Of a stretch of DNA of 64,000 nucleotides, positions 38,701 to 51,993 are shown piece by piece. Both the position numbers and the translations under genes were made by a program. Origin of the DNA: Paraspadella gotoi (taxonomy: Eukaryota > Chaetognatha); NCBI GenBank assembly GCA_051294375.1, contig CM119270.1, positions 322,713-386,712 on the forward strand, in the 5' to 3' direction. The number at the start of each line of letters is the position of its first letter. Position 1 is the stretch's first letter. A model generated the notes under the pieces. It saw only the letters and a list, made by a program, of their open reading frames with translations. It was not told where the DNA came from and did not search any database.

Positions 38701-40784
38701 AGTGTTCTCGCAATTGTGTTACTTGTTGTTCGCAACGACCAGAAATCGAAGTTAAGTAAGTTATTGTATTTGGGATTTTGTATGAGATAAAATAATAAAG
38801 TGGCGATATTTAAAAGTTTAGAAAGAAAGAAATCCACGAAAATCTCGGATATAAATGGGCGTTAATGATGAAAGTTTTTTGAGAAAAAAAAGAGAGAGAA
38901 AGAGAGAGGGAGAGAGAGAGAGAGGAGAGAAGAGAGAGAAAGAGAGAGTAGAGAGAAAAAGGATTGTTCTTTTTTTTAGGTAAGAAATCCAGACCCGAGG
39001 TCAAATTTGAATATTTGCATATTTATTGAATTATAAGAATAGTTATCGAGCAACTCAGATATTATTATTTAAAAAAAATGTTAAAAATGATTAATATTAG
39101 TAGTACGAGCTAAAGATATTGTATAAATTAATAAGGAGACAAATTATCGAAATAACAATAAGAAGTAAGATGTTTATTTGAACTATAATGTCTCTGTATC
39201 CACAGGCTCACTATTGTGTGACGATATAAGTGTCTGGCAAGTAGTGGGCGCAGAAGTCCGGGTCCAAAGTTGCGAGGATAATTCAATTGAAAGGTAACCA
39301 ATATTTGGGTTTTTTTTTTAAAATTAATGTGATGCAATGCAGAGTTGGATAATTATTCGTGGACGAAGTGGCTGGGCGCATGTATAGTATGAATGGTCAC
39401 ATGTAGCGTGGATTTTATGATGTGATAATCGCATATGCGATGTAGTCTTAAGTTATTCTTCTGATTTTTTTTGAAAAGAAAAATAATAAAGGAGAGGGGA
39501 GAGAGATCGTAGTGGAGAGAGGAGAGAGAGAGAGAGAAGATGCGAGAAGAGAGATGAGAAAGAAATGATTATGATATTTATTTATTTATATTATTTGTAT
39601 ATATATTTATTGTTCTCTTTTTTTTTTTTTTTTGAAGCGCCGAATTTCTTTCCAATTATATCGCTGCAGATAATTAAGAATATTTTGGGGATTTTGTGTT
39701 TGGAAAAAAAAAGCGCGGAGATAAATGGCGATAATTGAATAAAGTTTTGAGAAGGCAAAAAAATAATCCAGAATTTTTCAAGAAAAAGAACGATCGTCAA
39801 TGAGTGAGGAGAGACAGAAAGCTACGATAAGGGAGAGAAAGAGAGGACAGAAGAGAAAAAGCAGAGACGGAAAGAGGACAGAAAGAGAGAGATAAGGCTG
39901 GAAGGACCACTGTAACAGGTCGACTTTGGTTGTGGATCTGGGTGCAGAACCGTGAACTCGTTTTTTAAGGGTTTAGTAGAAGAAGCAGCAACTGATCAAA
40001 TATAGGAAATGAAAATCTATATTCATATAGATTTAAGAGAAATAAAGAATAGGCTAGAAAGATGTGTTAAGCTGTGTTTGACAATGGCAATTTTTCCATT
40101 TTTTTCCATCGGTGTGCTTTATAAGAGATTTAATTTAATATTGTATTAAAAATTAAAATTATATTGCTTCTCATTAAAAGAACATCCTTTGAGTTTCCCA
40201 TTTTTATTAAAAATTTAAAGAGCCAGATTTTTTTTTGGATTTTCATCGTCAATATATGTACTTTTGGCGGAATATGGTAAGTGGTTAGATTAAGATTCAG
40301 TGTTTTTATATTACTACGATGTGTGGGAATTAGACTTCTAGGAGGAGTACTTAATCTCGATTTGGCTTTATGCATGTACATATAATGAAGGTGAAAATTC
40401 AAGACAAAAATACTTAGAATCCAAATGTATATGAAAAATTCGACAGCTATGTTTCAAGGGATGGAAAAGCCATCATCTTAAATTTTTAGACGCTTTCGAT
40501 TGAATCGGCAAACGACGTTTGGGTGCACAACTGTGTATCATATTCATAGATAAGTGGCTTTATGTTTAAGAAAAACGGGGTAAGGTCACAGGCCAATTAA
40601 ACCGTAGGTAGTTTTTAATATAGTGAAGAACAGCGTAGGGGAGCCGATCCGCATTGAGGATCGAGGGACGACGAGGGACGACTTACTGTTCACAACAGAG
40701 GGCAACCGCTAAATTCATATTTGAGCGAGAACACTGAATCCGCCGTTGCTGCAGCCGCGGTCGAAGCTCGATAAAAATTATATA
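35741..40784. other. 5.0-kb block in copy A absent from copy B
   Basis: Copy B joins the sequence matching A at 35740 to the sequence matching A at 40785 within an A-rich stretch at about 51655-51665, with no N. The block is a mixture of GA tracts (36140-36200, 38468-38560, 38890-38960, 39480-39560), AT-rich DNA and a GC-rich patch at 36790-37030. Four divergent copies of a GGCGATAA...AAGTTTTGAG word pair occur at 38436, 38801, 38853 and 39725. No gene is supported. Confidence 0.55.
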
Positions 40785-41192
40785 AGGGATAACTTACTTC
40801 GGTACAGAGTGGGAAGCATTTAAAAGAAGTTTATTTTTGTTACATTTTATGGTTAGGTTTAAGTCGATTATTTTTAATATTTTTTTTATGCTCTTTGGTT
40901 AGAAATAGCCTCCATTCGACTCGCTACATCTCTAACGTCTTATGGTTGAAGCATCGATTTAAAGTGCTACTAAACCATACCAATTATACAAATACATGAA
41001 CGTTATCATGAATTGATTACAAGTCAGCATAACCTATTTCCCGGCGTATACGCGTACATCGCTCAATACAAGGTTTAATAAATGTATTATAGGTTAATCT
41101 TTGTTAAAACCTTTAGATCTAGAATTTCGGCTGTCGCGGGGCTATAATACCTGGGTAGGTGCGGGGATTCTGGGCGCAAGGCATCCGGTGAG

Positions 41193-41217
41193 NNNNNNNN
41201 NNNNNNNNNNNNNNNNN
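41193..41217. other. 25-N gap between copies A and B
   Basis: Exactly 25 N, about 60 bases after the end of copy A (CTTTAGATCTAGAATT at 41111) and just before copy B begins. Confidence 0.95.
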
Positions 41218-41975
41218 CGAGAGGAGAGAAGGAGATGCGTGAGAGTAGAGAGAGCGAGATTGATCTTCTACGAGAGCAGAGAGGACGACGGTATGACTCT
41301 AATCTAAAGTTGTAGTAATGACAGTCTTTATGCGCTCTTTGTCCCCTTGGCCCCACGCACCGTCTGCTCTCCTCTCTCCTCGTCTCTCTCTTCTCTCTCT
41401 CTCTCTCTCGTCTCTCTCTTCTCTCTCTCTCTCCTCTCTCTCTTTCTCTCTCACTCTTCTCTTTAACTCTCTACTCTCGTCCGCTGGTTTGGGTTCTCTG
41501 CCAGAAGAACCAGAAACAAAAAAAATTTCGCTTTGCGAAATTAAGTCGGGCATGCGACGGAAGTCCGCCATCTTTTTTTTTCCCTGTTGCCGAATTTGGC
41601 AAAGTTAGCGAACAATAAGAAAAGCTAAAGCACGAGAGAGAGGAGCGGAGAGATGAGAGAGACTGAGATGAAGACCGAAGCGGGACAGACTGATGAGAGA
41701 TCGATGAAGGGCTGCAGACCTGGTGAGAGATAGAGAGAAGAGAGTCACGGAGCTAACCGTGAATCGATATCTGATGGAGCGACCTCCCGATCAAACCTAT
41801 TGAAGCTGGCCTTCGCGAGTAGATCGTTTACTCCGCGGCGAAACAGAAATAGAGAACAAGAAAAATCTATTAAATAAAGATTCTCTTTTCATTTTTCAAT
41901 TTCCATTTCCTTCACTACGTCAAATTACGAGCGCGTATTTCCATTCCGGAGACAACCGATTCTCTCTCTCTCCTC

Positions 41976-42032
<57 letters not shown>

Positions 42033-42164
42033 GTCTCTGTCTCCGTATTTGGTTCTCAGCCAATAATCGAGGAAGTTAAAAAAGTGAATCGAAGAAAAAT
42101 TGAAATTTTTTTCTCTTTTTCCTAATTTTTTTTTTCTTTCCGATTTTTCATCAATTTTACTTTT

Positions 42165-42430
42165 TGTCTCTTCCTCCTCCTCATCCTCCTCCTCCATCTA
42201 CTCCTCCTAATCCTTCTCTTCCTCTTCCACTCCTCTTCCTCCTCATCCTCCTCTTCCTTTTTTTTCTTCTTCTTCACCCTCTCTCTCTTTTTCCTCTCCT
42301 CTTCCTCCTCCTGCTCTTCTTCCTCCTCCTCCATCCCCTCCTTTTCTTCTTCCTCCTCTACCTCCCCCTGCTCTTCCTCCTCCTCCTCCTCCTCTATCCC
42401 CTCCTTTTCCTCCTCCTTTTCCTCCTCCCA
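42165..42430. repeat. CCT/CTT-rich tract
   Basis: Interrupted TCC repeats; frames in both directions are repeat translations (Pro/Leu or Glu/Arg). Confidence 0.9.
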
Positions 42431-42776
42431 CCTTCACTTTCATATTTATAAATGAAACTCTTGAAGTCAAGAAAACGAGAAAAAAAAAAACAAAATACTT
42501 TTTTCACTTTTTTATTTTTTTCCATTTTTCTGTTATCCAATTGTTTGTTTTGGTTTTACCCTAATTTGATATTTTATAATCGTCATTATTCATTAGTCAA
42601 CTAGGTACAAGTGAATCACACAATGTCCTGTAATAGTACATCAGTAAAAAANNNNNNNNNNNNNNNNNNNNNNNNNNNNNNNNNNNNNNNNNNNNNNNNN
42701 NNNNNNNNNNNNNNNNNNNNNNNNNNNNNNNNNNNNNNNNNNNNNNNNNNNNNNNNNNNNNNNNNNNNNNNNNNNN

Positions 42777-42812
<36 letters not shown>

Positions 42813-42929
42813 AATTAAAAAGGCAGGGACTCATTAGGATTCGGCTCTCGTTTCACGTTAGGGTTAAATTTATTTTCTCTCGCTCCAGCGAACAACCGAT
42901 ATTCGACCGTAGGTCTACAGGGTAGCCAA

Positions 42930-43060
42930 TGTGCCATAATGCCAGTTAGTCATCGTGCGCGATCTCCTCTGTGCCAGTTAGTCATTTTGTAAGAGAGCCA
43001 TTGTGCCATAATGCCAGTTAGTCCTTTTGCAATATTGCGAGTCTGCAATCCAGATGGTCT
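42930..43060. repeat. direct repeats with CCATAATGCCAGTTAGTC
   Basis: The words TGTGCCATAATGCCAGTTAGTC (as two shorter halves) and TGCCAGTTAGTCATTTTG recur three times with spacer variation, followed by a fourth CCCAGTTAG. This is a short degenerate minisatellite with units of about 35-65 bp. Confidence 0.7.
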
Positions 43061-43903
43061 CCCAGTTAGCGTGAAAATCTGTATTTTATAATCTCTGCCA
43101 GCTTTGCCTATTGTATGGCAATTTCAACGTTTCTATAATAATTATTTTTATATTATATTCTACTGTCATTTTAAATGCTAATAGTTGTTAATATAAGTCT
43201 GGGCGAAATAGACTTTAATGGCCAGTGGCCACTGTCCTCCAAGTCACTTCTTTTTAAATCCCCTTCCTTCTTTGACTTTCCCTTTTCCACTCCTAACTTT
43301 CCTACTTCGTCCCTTTCCTACCCCTAACCTCCCTCTCTCTCTCTCTCCTCCCTCTCTCCCTCTTTCCTCCCTNNNNNNNNNNNNNNNNNNNNNNNNNNNN
43401 NNNNNNNNNNNNNNNNNNNNNNNNNNNNNNNNNNNNNNNNNNNNNNNNNNNNNNNNNNNNNNNNNNNNNNNNNNNNNNNNNNNNNNNNNNNNNNNNNNNN
43501 NNNNNNNNNNNNNNNNNNNNNNNNNNNNNNNNNNNNNNNNNNNNNNNNNNNNNNNNNNNNNNNNNNNNNNNNNNNNNNNNNNNNNNNNNNNNNNNNNNNN
43601 NNNNNNNNNNNNNNNNNNNNNNNNNNNNNNNNNNNNNNNNNNNNNNNNNNNNNNCGACTCACGATCCAAGATGTCACGTGACTTTTACTTGAAAGTTTTG
43701 TATTTCTTACCGATTGGATATATTGTTCATTTCCAAAAAAAATTAAAATGTTAAAATTTTAAATGTTTAAAAATAAAATTAAAGGTTAACTTTTAAAGGA
43801 GCTTTAAGCCTTAGGGGACTTTAAGGGGTGTTTAGAAAAATTCGAAAATTAAAACCTGAAAACGAAAGATAAAAGTTGATGAGTTTTGCAATGGAATCCA
43901 TGA

Positions 43904-43942
<39 letters not shown>

Positions 43943-44199
43943 NNNNNNNNNNNNNNNNNNNNNNNNNNNNNNNNNNNNNNNNNNNNNNNNNNNNNNNNNN
44001 NNNNNNNNNNNNNNNNNNNNNNNNNNNNNNNNNNNNNNNNNNNNNNNNNNNNNNNNNNNNNNNNNNNNNNNAGAGAGAGGGAGAAAGAGAGAGAGAGAGA
44101 CAAGAAGTGAAAAAAGATAAGAATCTTTTCTTTCCCTTGGGCTTCAGTTAATGAGGCGGCTGTAGTTTTCCTGCCGTTTTCCCAATCTCCCCATCTCTC

Positions 44200-44265
44200 G
44201 CCTGGCTGCATCTGCCTGCATATGCCTGCACCTCCCAGCACCTGCCTGCATATACCTGCATCTTC
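44200..44265. repeat. CTGCCTGCATATG repeats
   Basis: Short repeats of CTGCATMTGCCTGCA type; the matching place in copy A is 23520-23580. Confidence 0.75.
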
Positions 44266-45059
44266 TTCGGGATCATTTTCCCAATCAACCAACCAACCAA
44301 ACTAACTAACTTACTTACTTACTAACTAACTAACTCATTAACCAACCAACCAACCAACCAACAAAACAACCNNNNNNNNNNNNNNNNNNNNNNNNNNNNN
44401 NNNNNNNNNNNNNNNNNNNNNNNNNNNNNNNNNNNNNNNNNNNNNNNNNNNNNNNNNNNNNNNNNNNNNNNNNNNNNNNNNNNNNNNNNNNNNNNNNNNN
44501 NNNNNNNNNNNNNNNNNNNNNNNNNNNNNNNNNNNNNNNNNNNNNNNNNNNNNNNNNNNNNNNNNNNNNNNNNNNNNNNNNNNNNNNNNNNNNNNNNNNN
44601 NNNNNNNNNNNNNNNNNNNNNNNNNNNNNNNNNNNNNNNNNNNNNNNNNNNNNNNNNNNNNNNNNNNNNNNNNNNNNNNNNNNNNNNNNNNNNNNNNNNN
44701 NNNNNNNNNNNNNNNNNNCTTTCTTGTCTTTAATAACTAAACTTACCTTTTCACCTTCCCTCACTTTTTCTTTCTCGCGGAAAAATTGTGAATGAAAAAA
44801 AATATAATTAGATTCGAGGCTAAATTATCAGTTGAGAGAAAAAAAGAAAAAAAAATTATAATCGAAAAAAAAAATACTTTGAAAACTTTATGTAATAAAA
44901 ATAAAATGATACTTAAACAAAAAAAATATATTTTGTACTTTAGACGATAAACTGCGTTTAATATGAATTATTATTTCATACTTTTAATCTTATTCCATAT
45001 GATTCCCTTCTGTTTAACCTTTCTTCATATTTTGTCTTTGTTTTCGCTGTTGTCATTAG

Positions 45060-45226
45060 TTATTGCTGTCGAGGCAGTGATCATCATCATCATAACCGTC
45101 ATCGTCGTCGTCATCGTCGTCGTCATTCTTCGTCGTCATCATCGTCGTTGTCATTGTCATTGTTGTCATCATCGTCATCGTGATCGTCGTCTTCATTGTC
45201 ATTGTCATCATCGTAACCGTCATCAT

Positions 45227-45257
<31 letters not shown>

Positions 45258-45262
45258 TCTCT
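45060..45262. repeat. CGT/CAT trinucleotide repeat
   Basis: Mixed GTCATC/GTCGTC repeats; the copy A counterpart (26990-27170) carries many extra bases. Confidence 0.9.
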
Positions 45263-45370
45263 TGTCCCCCAGAGATTTAACGAGTTTATAACCAAGAAAA
45301 ACATTTCTCGTCCAACATTTGAGTTGACCTTTTGTTTTTTTTTTATCCTTTTTCTATTGAGACTTATGAT

Positions 45371-45425
<55 letters not shown>

Positions 45426-46215
45426 ACTCTCTCTCTCTCACTTTATCTCTTTTCTTTTTTTCTTTTCTTTTTTATTCTTAAATCTATAGACGACTGACTA
45501 AACAAGAGGCACAAATTTGTAATGAAAGAGATAATACATTCAGATATTGATAACTTAGTAACATCTAAACATTAGAATATCTGTGTCGGGCTTTTAATCA
45601 TGTCTACAGTGAGGAGAAAACGACAGACAGACAAATTTACAAACATTTTACTGACATATGGACGAGAGAGAGAGAGAGAGAATGAGAGAGAGAGAGAGAG
45701 AGAGGGAGAGAGAAAAAGAGAGAGAGACTCAAGTGAATTTAAATCTCTTCCAAACGAATTTTTGAATCATTGATGAACCATTTATGGACAAAGGAGGAGG
45801 AAAGAAGGAGAAAGATGAGGAGGAGTAGGAGAAGGAAGAGGAGGGGGAGTAAGAGGACGAAGAGGAGGAGTATGAGGAGGAAGAGGAAGAGTAAGAGGAG
45901 AAGAAATAGGAGGAGGAGGAATTAAAAAAATGGATAGAATAATGAGAATAAAAAAAGTAACAAAAGAAAAAAGAATAAAAAAAATATAATACAAAGAAAA
46001 CATAATTATATTTTAATATGTTAATTTTTCTACATAATATTTATCGATGACATGAATCTCTCATTTAACTAGAACAGAAAAAATCTAAAACACACACAAC
46101 AACAACAACGATTATGAAATCAATGGAATTTCTTTTTATTTTCTTTTTCCAAATGGAATTTCTCTCCCAATTTTATTTTCGGGTTATATCGCAATAATTT
46201 ATCCTCAACTGAGAA

Positions 46216-46358
<143 letters not shown>

Positions 46359-46449
46359 TAAAGAGAGAGAGGAACAGTTATGGCTGCCGTAAGAGAGAGG
46401 AAATCGGGTGTAAATTTACGCCGCCTTCGCCGAAGGTTTAATTCATATT

Positions 46450-46755
46450 CAACAAAAAAAGAGAAAGAAAGAAAGAAAGAAATAAATAAATAAAGAGAGA
46501 ATACAAGAAAGAAAGAAAGAAATAAAGAGAGAATACAAGAAAGAAAGAAAAAAGAAATAAAGAAAGAAAGAATGAAAGAAAGAAAGAAAGAAAGATAGAA
46601 AAAAAGATATAAGAAAAAAAGAAAAAAGAGAAAGAGAGAAAGAAATAGAAAAAGAATTAGAGAAAGAAAGAGAGAAAGAAAGAAATAAAGAAATAACGAA
46701 AAGAAGAAAGAGAGAAAGAAATAAAGAAATAGAGAAAGAAAGAAAGAAAGAGGCC
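46450..46755. repeat. (GAAA)n tract with AAATA variants
   Basis: Tetranucleotide repeat; the 102-codon Ser/Phe frame on the minus strand is its translation. Confidence 0.92.
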
Positions 46756-47043
46756 ATGAAGCTCGAAGGGCGGAATCCGAATATACATGGATGAAAGAAA
46801 AAGAGGTTAAAAAGAAATAGTAAAGAAATTTAGACTACAATAAACAATAAACAAATTAATATAAACTAACGAAATTAGAATCTAACTAAATAAACAAACA
46901 TTCTTTTTAATAACGACTCTATCTCTCTTCTCTCTCTCTCTCTCTGTCTCTCTCTCTTTCTCTCTTCCTCTCTCTTTTTAACTCGCACAAAAATTCACAT
47001 TGCTCTCTCGGTGTTCATGTCTTTTGCTCTTGCTCACTCTCGA

Positions 47044-47079
<36 letters not shown>

Positions 47080-49529
47080 NNNNNNNNNNNNNNNNNNNNN
47101 NNNNNNNNNNNNNNNNNNNNNNNNNNNNNNNNNNNNNNNNNNNNNNNNNNNNNNNNNNNNNNNNNNNNNNNNNNNNNNNNNNNNNNNNNNNNNNNNNNNN
47201 NNNNNNNNNNNNNNNNNNNNNNNNNNNNNNNNNNNNNNNNNNNNNNNNNNNNNNNNNNNNNNNNNNNNNNNNNNNNNNNNNNNNNNNNNNNNNNNNNNNN
47301 NNNNNNNNNNNNNNNNNNNNNNNNNNNNNNNNNNNNNNNNNNNNNNNNNNNNNNNNNNNNNNNCACTTCATCTGCCTCTCTCTCACAGGCTTTTATTTCT
47401 GGCTGGTTGAACGCAACACGTTTAAGAAACGTTTACAAAGTGTCACTCTGAAAATTTTCACCTTTTCTTTGCTCAATATTTTTCGAAAACGTGACATCGT
47501 TGCCACAACCCGTGTCACTCTGAAACCCATTTGGTTTGTTGCCAATGTTTTTAAAACTTTTCATTTTAAAATTAACAAAACAAAAAGTTCCTATTATCTT
47601 AAACGTCTTTCAGACTGATGTTCATCTGTTAAATTACGCATCTGAAATTTTCTGACAGAAAAAAGAAAATTCTTTTCATCGAAATTTCTTGCTCTNNNNN
47701 NNNNNNNNNNNNNNNNNNNNNNNNNNNNNNNNNNNNNNNNNNNNNNNNNNNNNNNNNNNNNNNNNNNNNNNNNNNNNNNNNNNNNNNNNNNNNNNNNNNN
47801 NNNNNNNNNNNNNNNNNNNNNNNNNNCAATTTAAATATATTATTTTCCTTTCGCTCTCTCTCCTCTCTCTCTCTCTCTCTCTGACTCTCTCTCTCTCTCT
47901 CTCTCTTCTCTCTTCTCTCTCTCTCTCTCTCTCTCTCTTCTCTTCTCTCTCTCTCTGGTTTCCTGGAGCCTTCGTTGTCGTTGTTGTCGTTGTCGTCGTC
48001 TTTTCTTGTTATTCTTATTTATCACACTATATAGTAAATACGGAAATTTAAATCAAGAAGAACATAATTTAGGATAAAAAATGCATAATAATTAAAATAA
48101 TTACTAATTATTAATTAGTAAATGTAAATTTGAAAAATTTTGAGACTTGAAAATTTTAGTAATTTTTCTATTTTAATTTTAAGCAATATTAAAATTAGAA
48201 TTCATTTCGGTAATTAAATTAATGAACAGAATTAGGTCGCTTTCGTGAAATATTTCCACCGAACCTGCGTTCCCCTTCGCTCTCGATTTCTCTAACCTGA
48301 GTATTGAAGCGGGAGCCGACCAAATTCAAAATTGAGTGCGATATGACTTAGCAACTAAGTCGAAATACTTGGGAAAAAAATTGTTTCTGTTTTGCACTGT
48401 ATTTATCCATAATGAAAATATACTCGTACATTATAATTTTTATCTCTTTCTTTTTTTTCTTCTTTTTTTCTTTCCTTCTTTATTTCTTTCTTTATTTAAT
48501 TAATTCTTTTTTTCTTTCTTTCTATCTTGTTTTATTCTCACTTCTCTCCTTCTTATCTATTCCTTTGTCTCACTTCTCTCTCTCCTTTCCTTTCTATGTC
48601 ATCTTTCTTATCTTTTCTCCCTTCATCTCCAAAATGTTTACTGGACGCAAAAAAGGTTAAGGGTTTTTCCTCATCTTAACTCATGACATCCATTGGACTA
48701 AGGCTCATCTTCTATGATTTTCTCAACTCCTAAGTCATTTTTACATTTGTGGGAACTGGGAAGTAAATAAATAGATTACTTAAGTATTATTAATGAATTT
48801 AATGACTTAATGTATTTTATATCCTAAAAACTTTATCAATTTTATCCATTTATTCACCGTCGTTTACTCTTTAGAAGTTATATTGTTAAATATACCAATG
48901 TTTTTAGACAATGTTTTTAAAACTTTTCGCCTTTATACTTTTCAACAGCTCAACTTTTGCTCAACTTCTCTTCTTTTCAACTCCTCAACTTGAGCTCAAC
49001 TTCTCATCTCCTCGCCTTTGTTTAGCGCCCTCCGCCTTTTTCACTAAGGAAGAAACAAACGTGAAATCGTTGAACCAAAATTTGTGAACAATTTTTAAAA
49101 AAATATTTATAATGCATTAACAGTTAAGTATATGGCCAAATTGTAATTATTTTTTTTAAATTATAAGAATCAATTATCAATTTTAAATAAAATGTTTAAA
49201 AAATTTACAAAAATATCTCAGCCTGTTAACTAAGAGAGAGCAGGTATTATTTTTTTTTAAAACCTTTTTAAATAAATTATAGAATATTATTAAAATTAGT
49301 ATATTAAAAAAAATAATCTATTTTTTATATATATAGTATTTGGAAATTCTATTTCCTTCATCTGCCTTCCGTAGTGAAGCGGTTCCCAGTGCGGACTCAT
49401 AAAGTGGATAAATGATTTCGTATCTTCTTTCTCTCTGGCGCGGGATGAGAGAGAGAGAGAGAGGGAGAGAATCTCTTTGTGTTGTTGGGACATTACGGAT
49501 GAGACTGGCCTCTTTAAGTCGCGCTCTTT

Positions 49530-49532
<3 letters not shown>

Positions 49533-49612
<80 letters not shown>
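49533..49612. repeat. uninterrupted (CT)n
   Basis: About 80 bases of perfect CT. Confidence 0.95.
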
Positions 49613-49615
<3 letters not shown>

Positions 49616-49774
49616 CTCCTTCCGCTATTCAGTTATCCTACACCATCCATCGCCCCGAAGTGAAGGTGGTCAGAAAACAACAACAACAACAACAGTTGTT
49701 GATGACTTGCAGTTGCAGAATACGGTGGCGACATAAGGAATCAACACTGTATTTTATCGTTACAATGAAAGAAA

Positions 49775-49824
49775 AAAAATAAATAAAGAAAGAAAGATAG
49801 GAAGAAAGAAAGAAAAAAAGAAAG

Positions 49825-49907
<83 letters not shown>

Positions 49908-49925
49908 GAAAAGAAAGAGAAAAGT
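49775..49925. repeat. (AAAG)n tract
   Basis: Nearly perfect tetranucleotide repeat, especially 49820-49906. Confidence 0.93.
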
Positions 49926-50089
49926 AGAAAAGATAAACGCCAAACCTACACTTCGGTGCTCTGCTGATGAATATGCTGAAAGCCGCCGCCGCCGTCGCCG
50001 CAGCGCCGCCTCGTAACCTTTTTCGAACAACTTAAAGATTCGTTTAACGTTTAATAAAAAACGAGATCAAAAAAGGGGAAAATTATGAA

Positions 50090-50147
<58 letters not shown>

Positions 50148-50707
50148 TTTATATTAACGTTTTTAAACTGGATAAACTAAATAAAAAACATAGGATCCTT
50201 TTCGGAAAATTATATTCATGGCACTAGTCCTTTGTTTTTTTCAAGTTCTGTCGATCGTCACTAGATGTCAGCTACTTCATTAAAACACATTTCGTCAAAC
50301 AAAATGACAAGCCAGGTATTTATAAAAACCGCTCTGAATATAAAAATTGGGGAAATTTATAAAAAAGTAAAATTTAATGTACTAATTGAATAACGATAAT
50401 ACGTTTTAAAATTATTTCTTGCTTTATTAAGTAAAGAAACAACATATATAAAGCGAGGTTCTTATAACCCAGCATATAAACCTGATGGTCGGATGTTGTG
50501 TACTGGGGGCATTTTAAGTAGAGAAGTCAGATTTGGACCACAAGCGCCCAGCGTCAATCTTAACCCTGATAGAGAGAGCGAGAGAGAGAGGGAGAGTGAG
50601 AGAGAGGGAGAGAGAGGGAGAGGCTCTCTAAATTCTATTGGGTGAACTACCTCATTATCAATCAGAGACGAAATTGCCCAGGGAGAGAGGAAGTCCCTGA
50701 GCATATT

Positions 50708-50746
<39 letters not shown>

Positions 50747-51016
50747 TTTCCTTCTCCCTCCTTTAACAATATTAAGAAAACCATTTTTTCCCCATTTTTT
50801 CAGAAAAAAAAATTACGCTATTGCCTCTTCTGTTTTGCGTAAATTTGTCTACTATTAAGTTACTTTTTAGTTAATTTAGTTAATTCTGCGTTTTAAAAAA
50901 AATTGTTGGTGATTCAAACTGTTAATTAGTTTAAACTTCAAAAGTTTACGAATAAAAAGTGAACCCAACGAGGGCCATTTGTTGCTACCATACATAGAAT
51001 TTTATATAATAAATCT

Positions 51017-51055
<39 letters not shown>

Positions 51056-51087
51056 TTTAATGCGAGGAGCAGAATTATCAAAACACG

Positions 51088-51172
51088 GGATCTAAAATTA
51101 GTTCCGGATTTCACTGCGATATCGAATCGCGGCCGCCGGGAGCCCGGGTTCGAACCCCGGGCGATCTAATTT
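51088..51172 (+). repeat. tRNA-like remnant with a perfect T-arm
   Basis: Bases 51144-51160 can form a 5-bp T stem (CCGGG/CCCGG) around the loop TTCGAAC, giving a consensus B-box, and a CTGCGAT...ATCGCGG hairpin lies 5' of it. The 3' side (GCGATCTA) has no complementary acceptor strand at the expected distance, so it is not a functional tRNA as read. GATCTAA occurs on both sides (51089 and 51163), which could be a target-site duplication of an inserted tRNA-derived element. In copy A (35100-35200) the B-box is broken. Confidence 0.4.
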
Positions 51173-51993
51173 TTTTCTCTATCTTTGTTGAATATTCGAG
51201 GCAGCTGGAAGTTGAGAAGTTCCGTTTTTTAGTCACGGCTTCGACTGTGATTCTATAATTCAATCTTCGGATCTGTTTTTCTGTCTGTCTCGTTGTCAGT
51301 ATATATATATCTGTCTGTATTTGTCTCTCCGTAGATAATTCATTTATTAATGGAAGATAAAAAAATAAAATTTGTTCTTAAAAAAGGGCTATCATCAAAA
51401 ATTTGTATTTTTGGAGAACTAATGAGAATGAAGCAAAGAGGAGGAAGAGGAGGAGGAGGAGGAAGAGGAGGAGGAGGAAGTATCTGATTGATCAAGTATT
51501 TTGAACGTCACTCGCTGATTGGTCAAGTATTTTAAACGTCGCTCGTTTATTGGTCAGTCCTTATGACTATTGTTATAAAAGAGATGTGCTTACCTAAAAC
51601 TATAAGGATTCTATATTCAATTTTTTTATTCAATTGTGTTAATATCGTTATTGTTATTAATAAAAAAAATATAAGGATAACTTACTTCGTGACAGTGGGA
51701 AAGCATTTAAAAAATGTTATTTTTTTTTAATTTTATGGTTACGTTTAAGTCGATTATTTTTAATAATTTTTTTTATCTCTTATGTTTAGAAATAGCCTCC
51801 CTTCGACTCTCTACATGCTCTACGTCTTATGTTACATCATTTTAGTCTACTAACATACAAATTATAAAAAAAAGAACTTTATATGAATTATTAACAAGTC
51901 AGCATACACTATTTTCCGGCGTTACGGTACAATCCTCAATACAAGTTAATAAATGTATTAGTTAAAGCCGTGAAATTTCGGTTAAAAACCTTT

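Larger units (their letters stand above)
20450..41130. repeat. copy A of a large direct duplication (insertion-rich)
   Basis: Colinear with 41330-51993. Anchor pairs (A / B): 20471-20630 / 41455-41630; 23420-23610 / 44100-44290; 26520-26760 / 44765-44995; 27450-27620 / 45485-45660; 28020-28250 / 46010-46225; 30020-30240 / 47480-47660; 30835-31030 / 48115-48310; 32095-32370 / 48630-48905; 34080-34480 / 50190-50570; 35040-35230 / 51010-51230; 35440-35740 / 51395-51665; 40785-41125 / 51662-51990. Relative to B, this copy mostly carries extra single bases and short insertions, often G or C. Open frames in A have no counterpart in B, so I call no genes in it. Confidence 0.85.
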
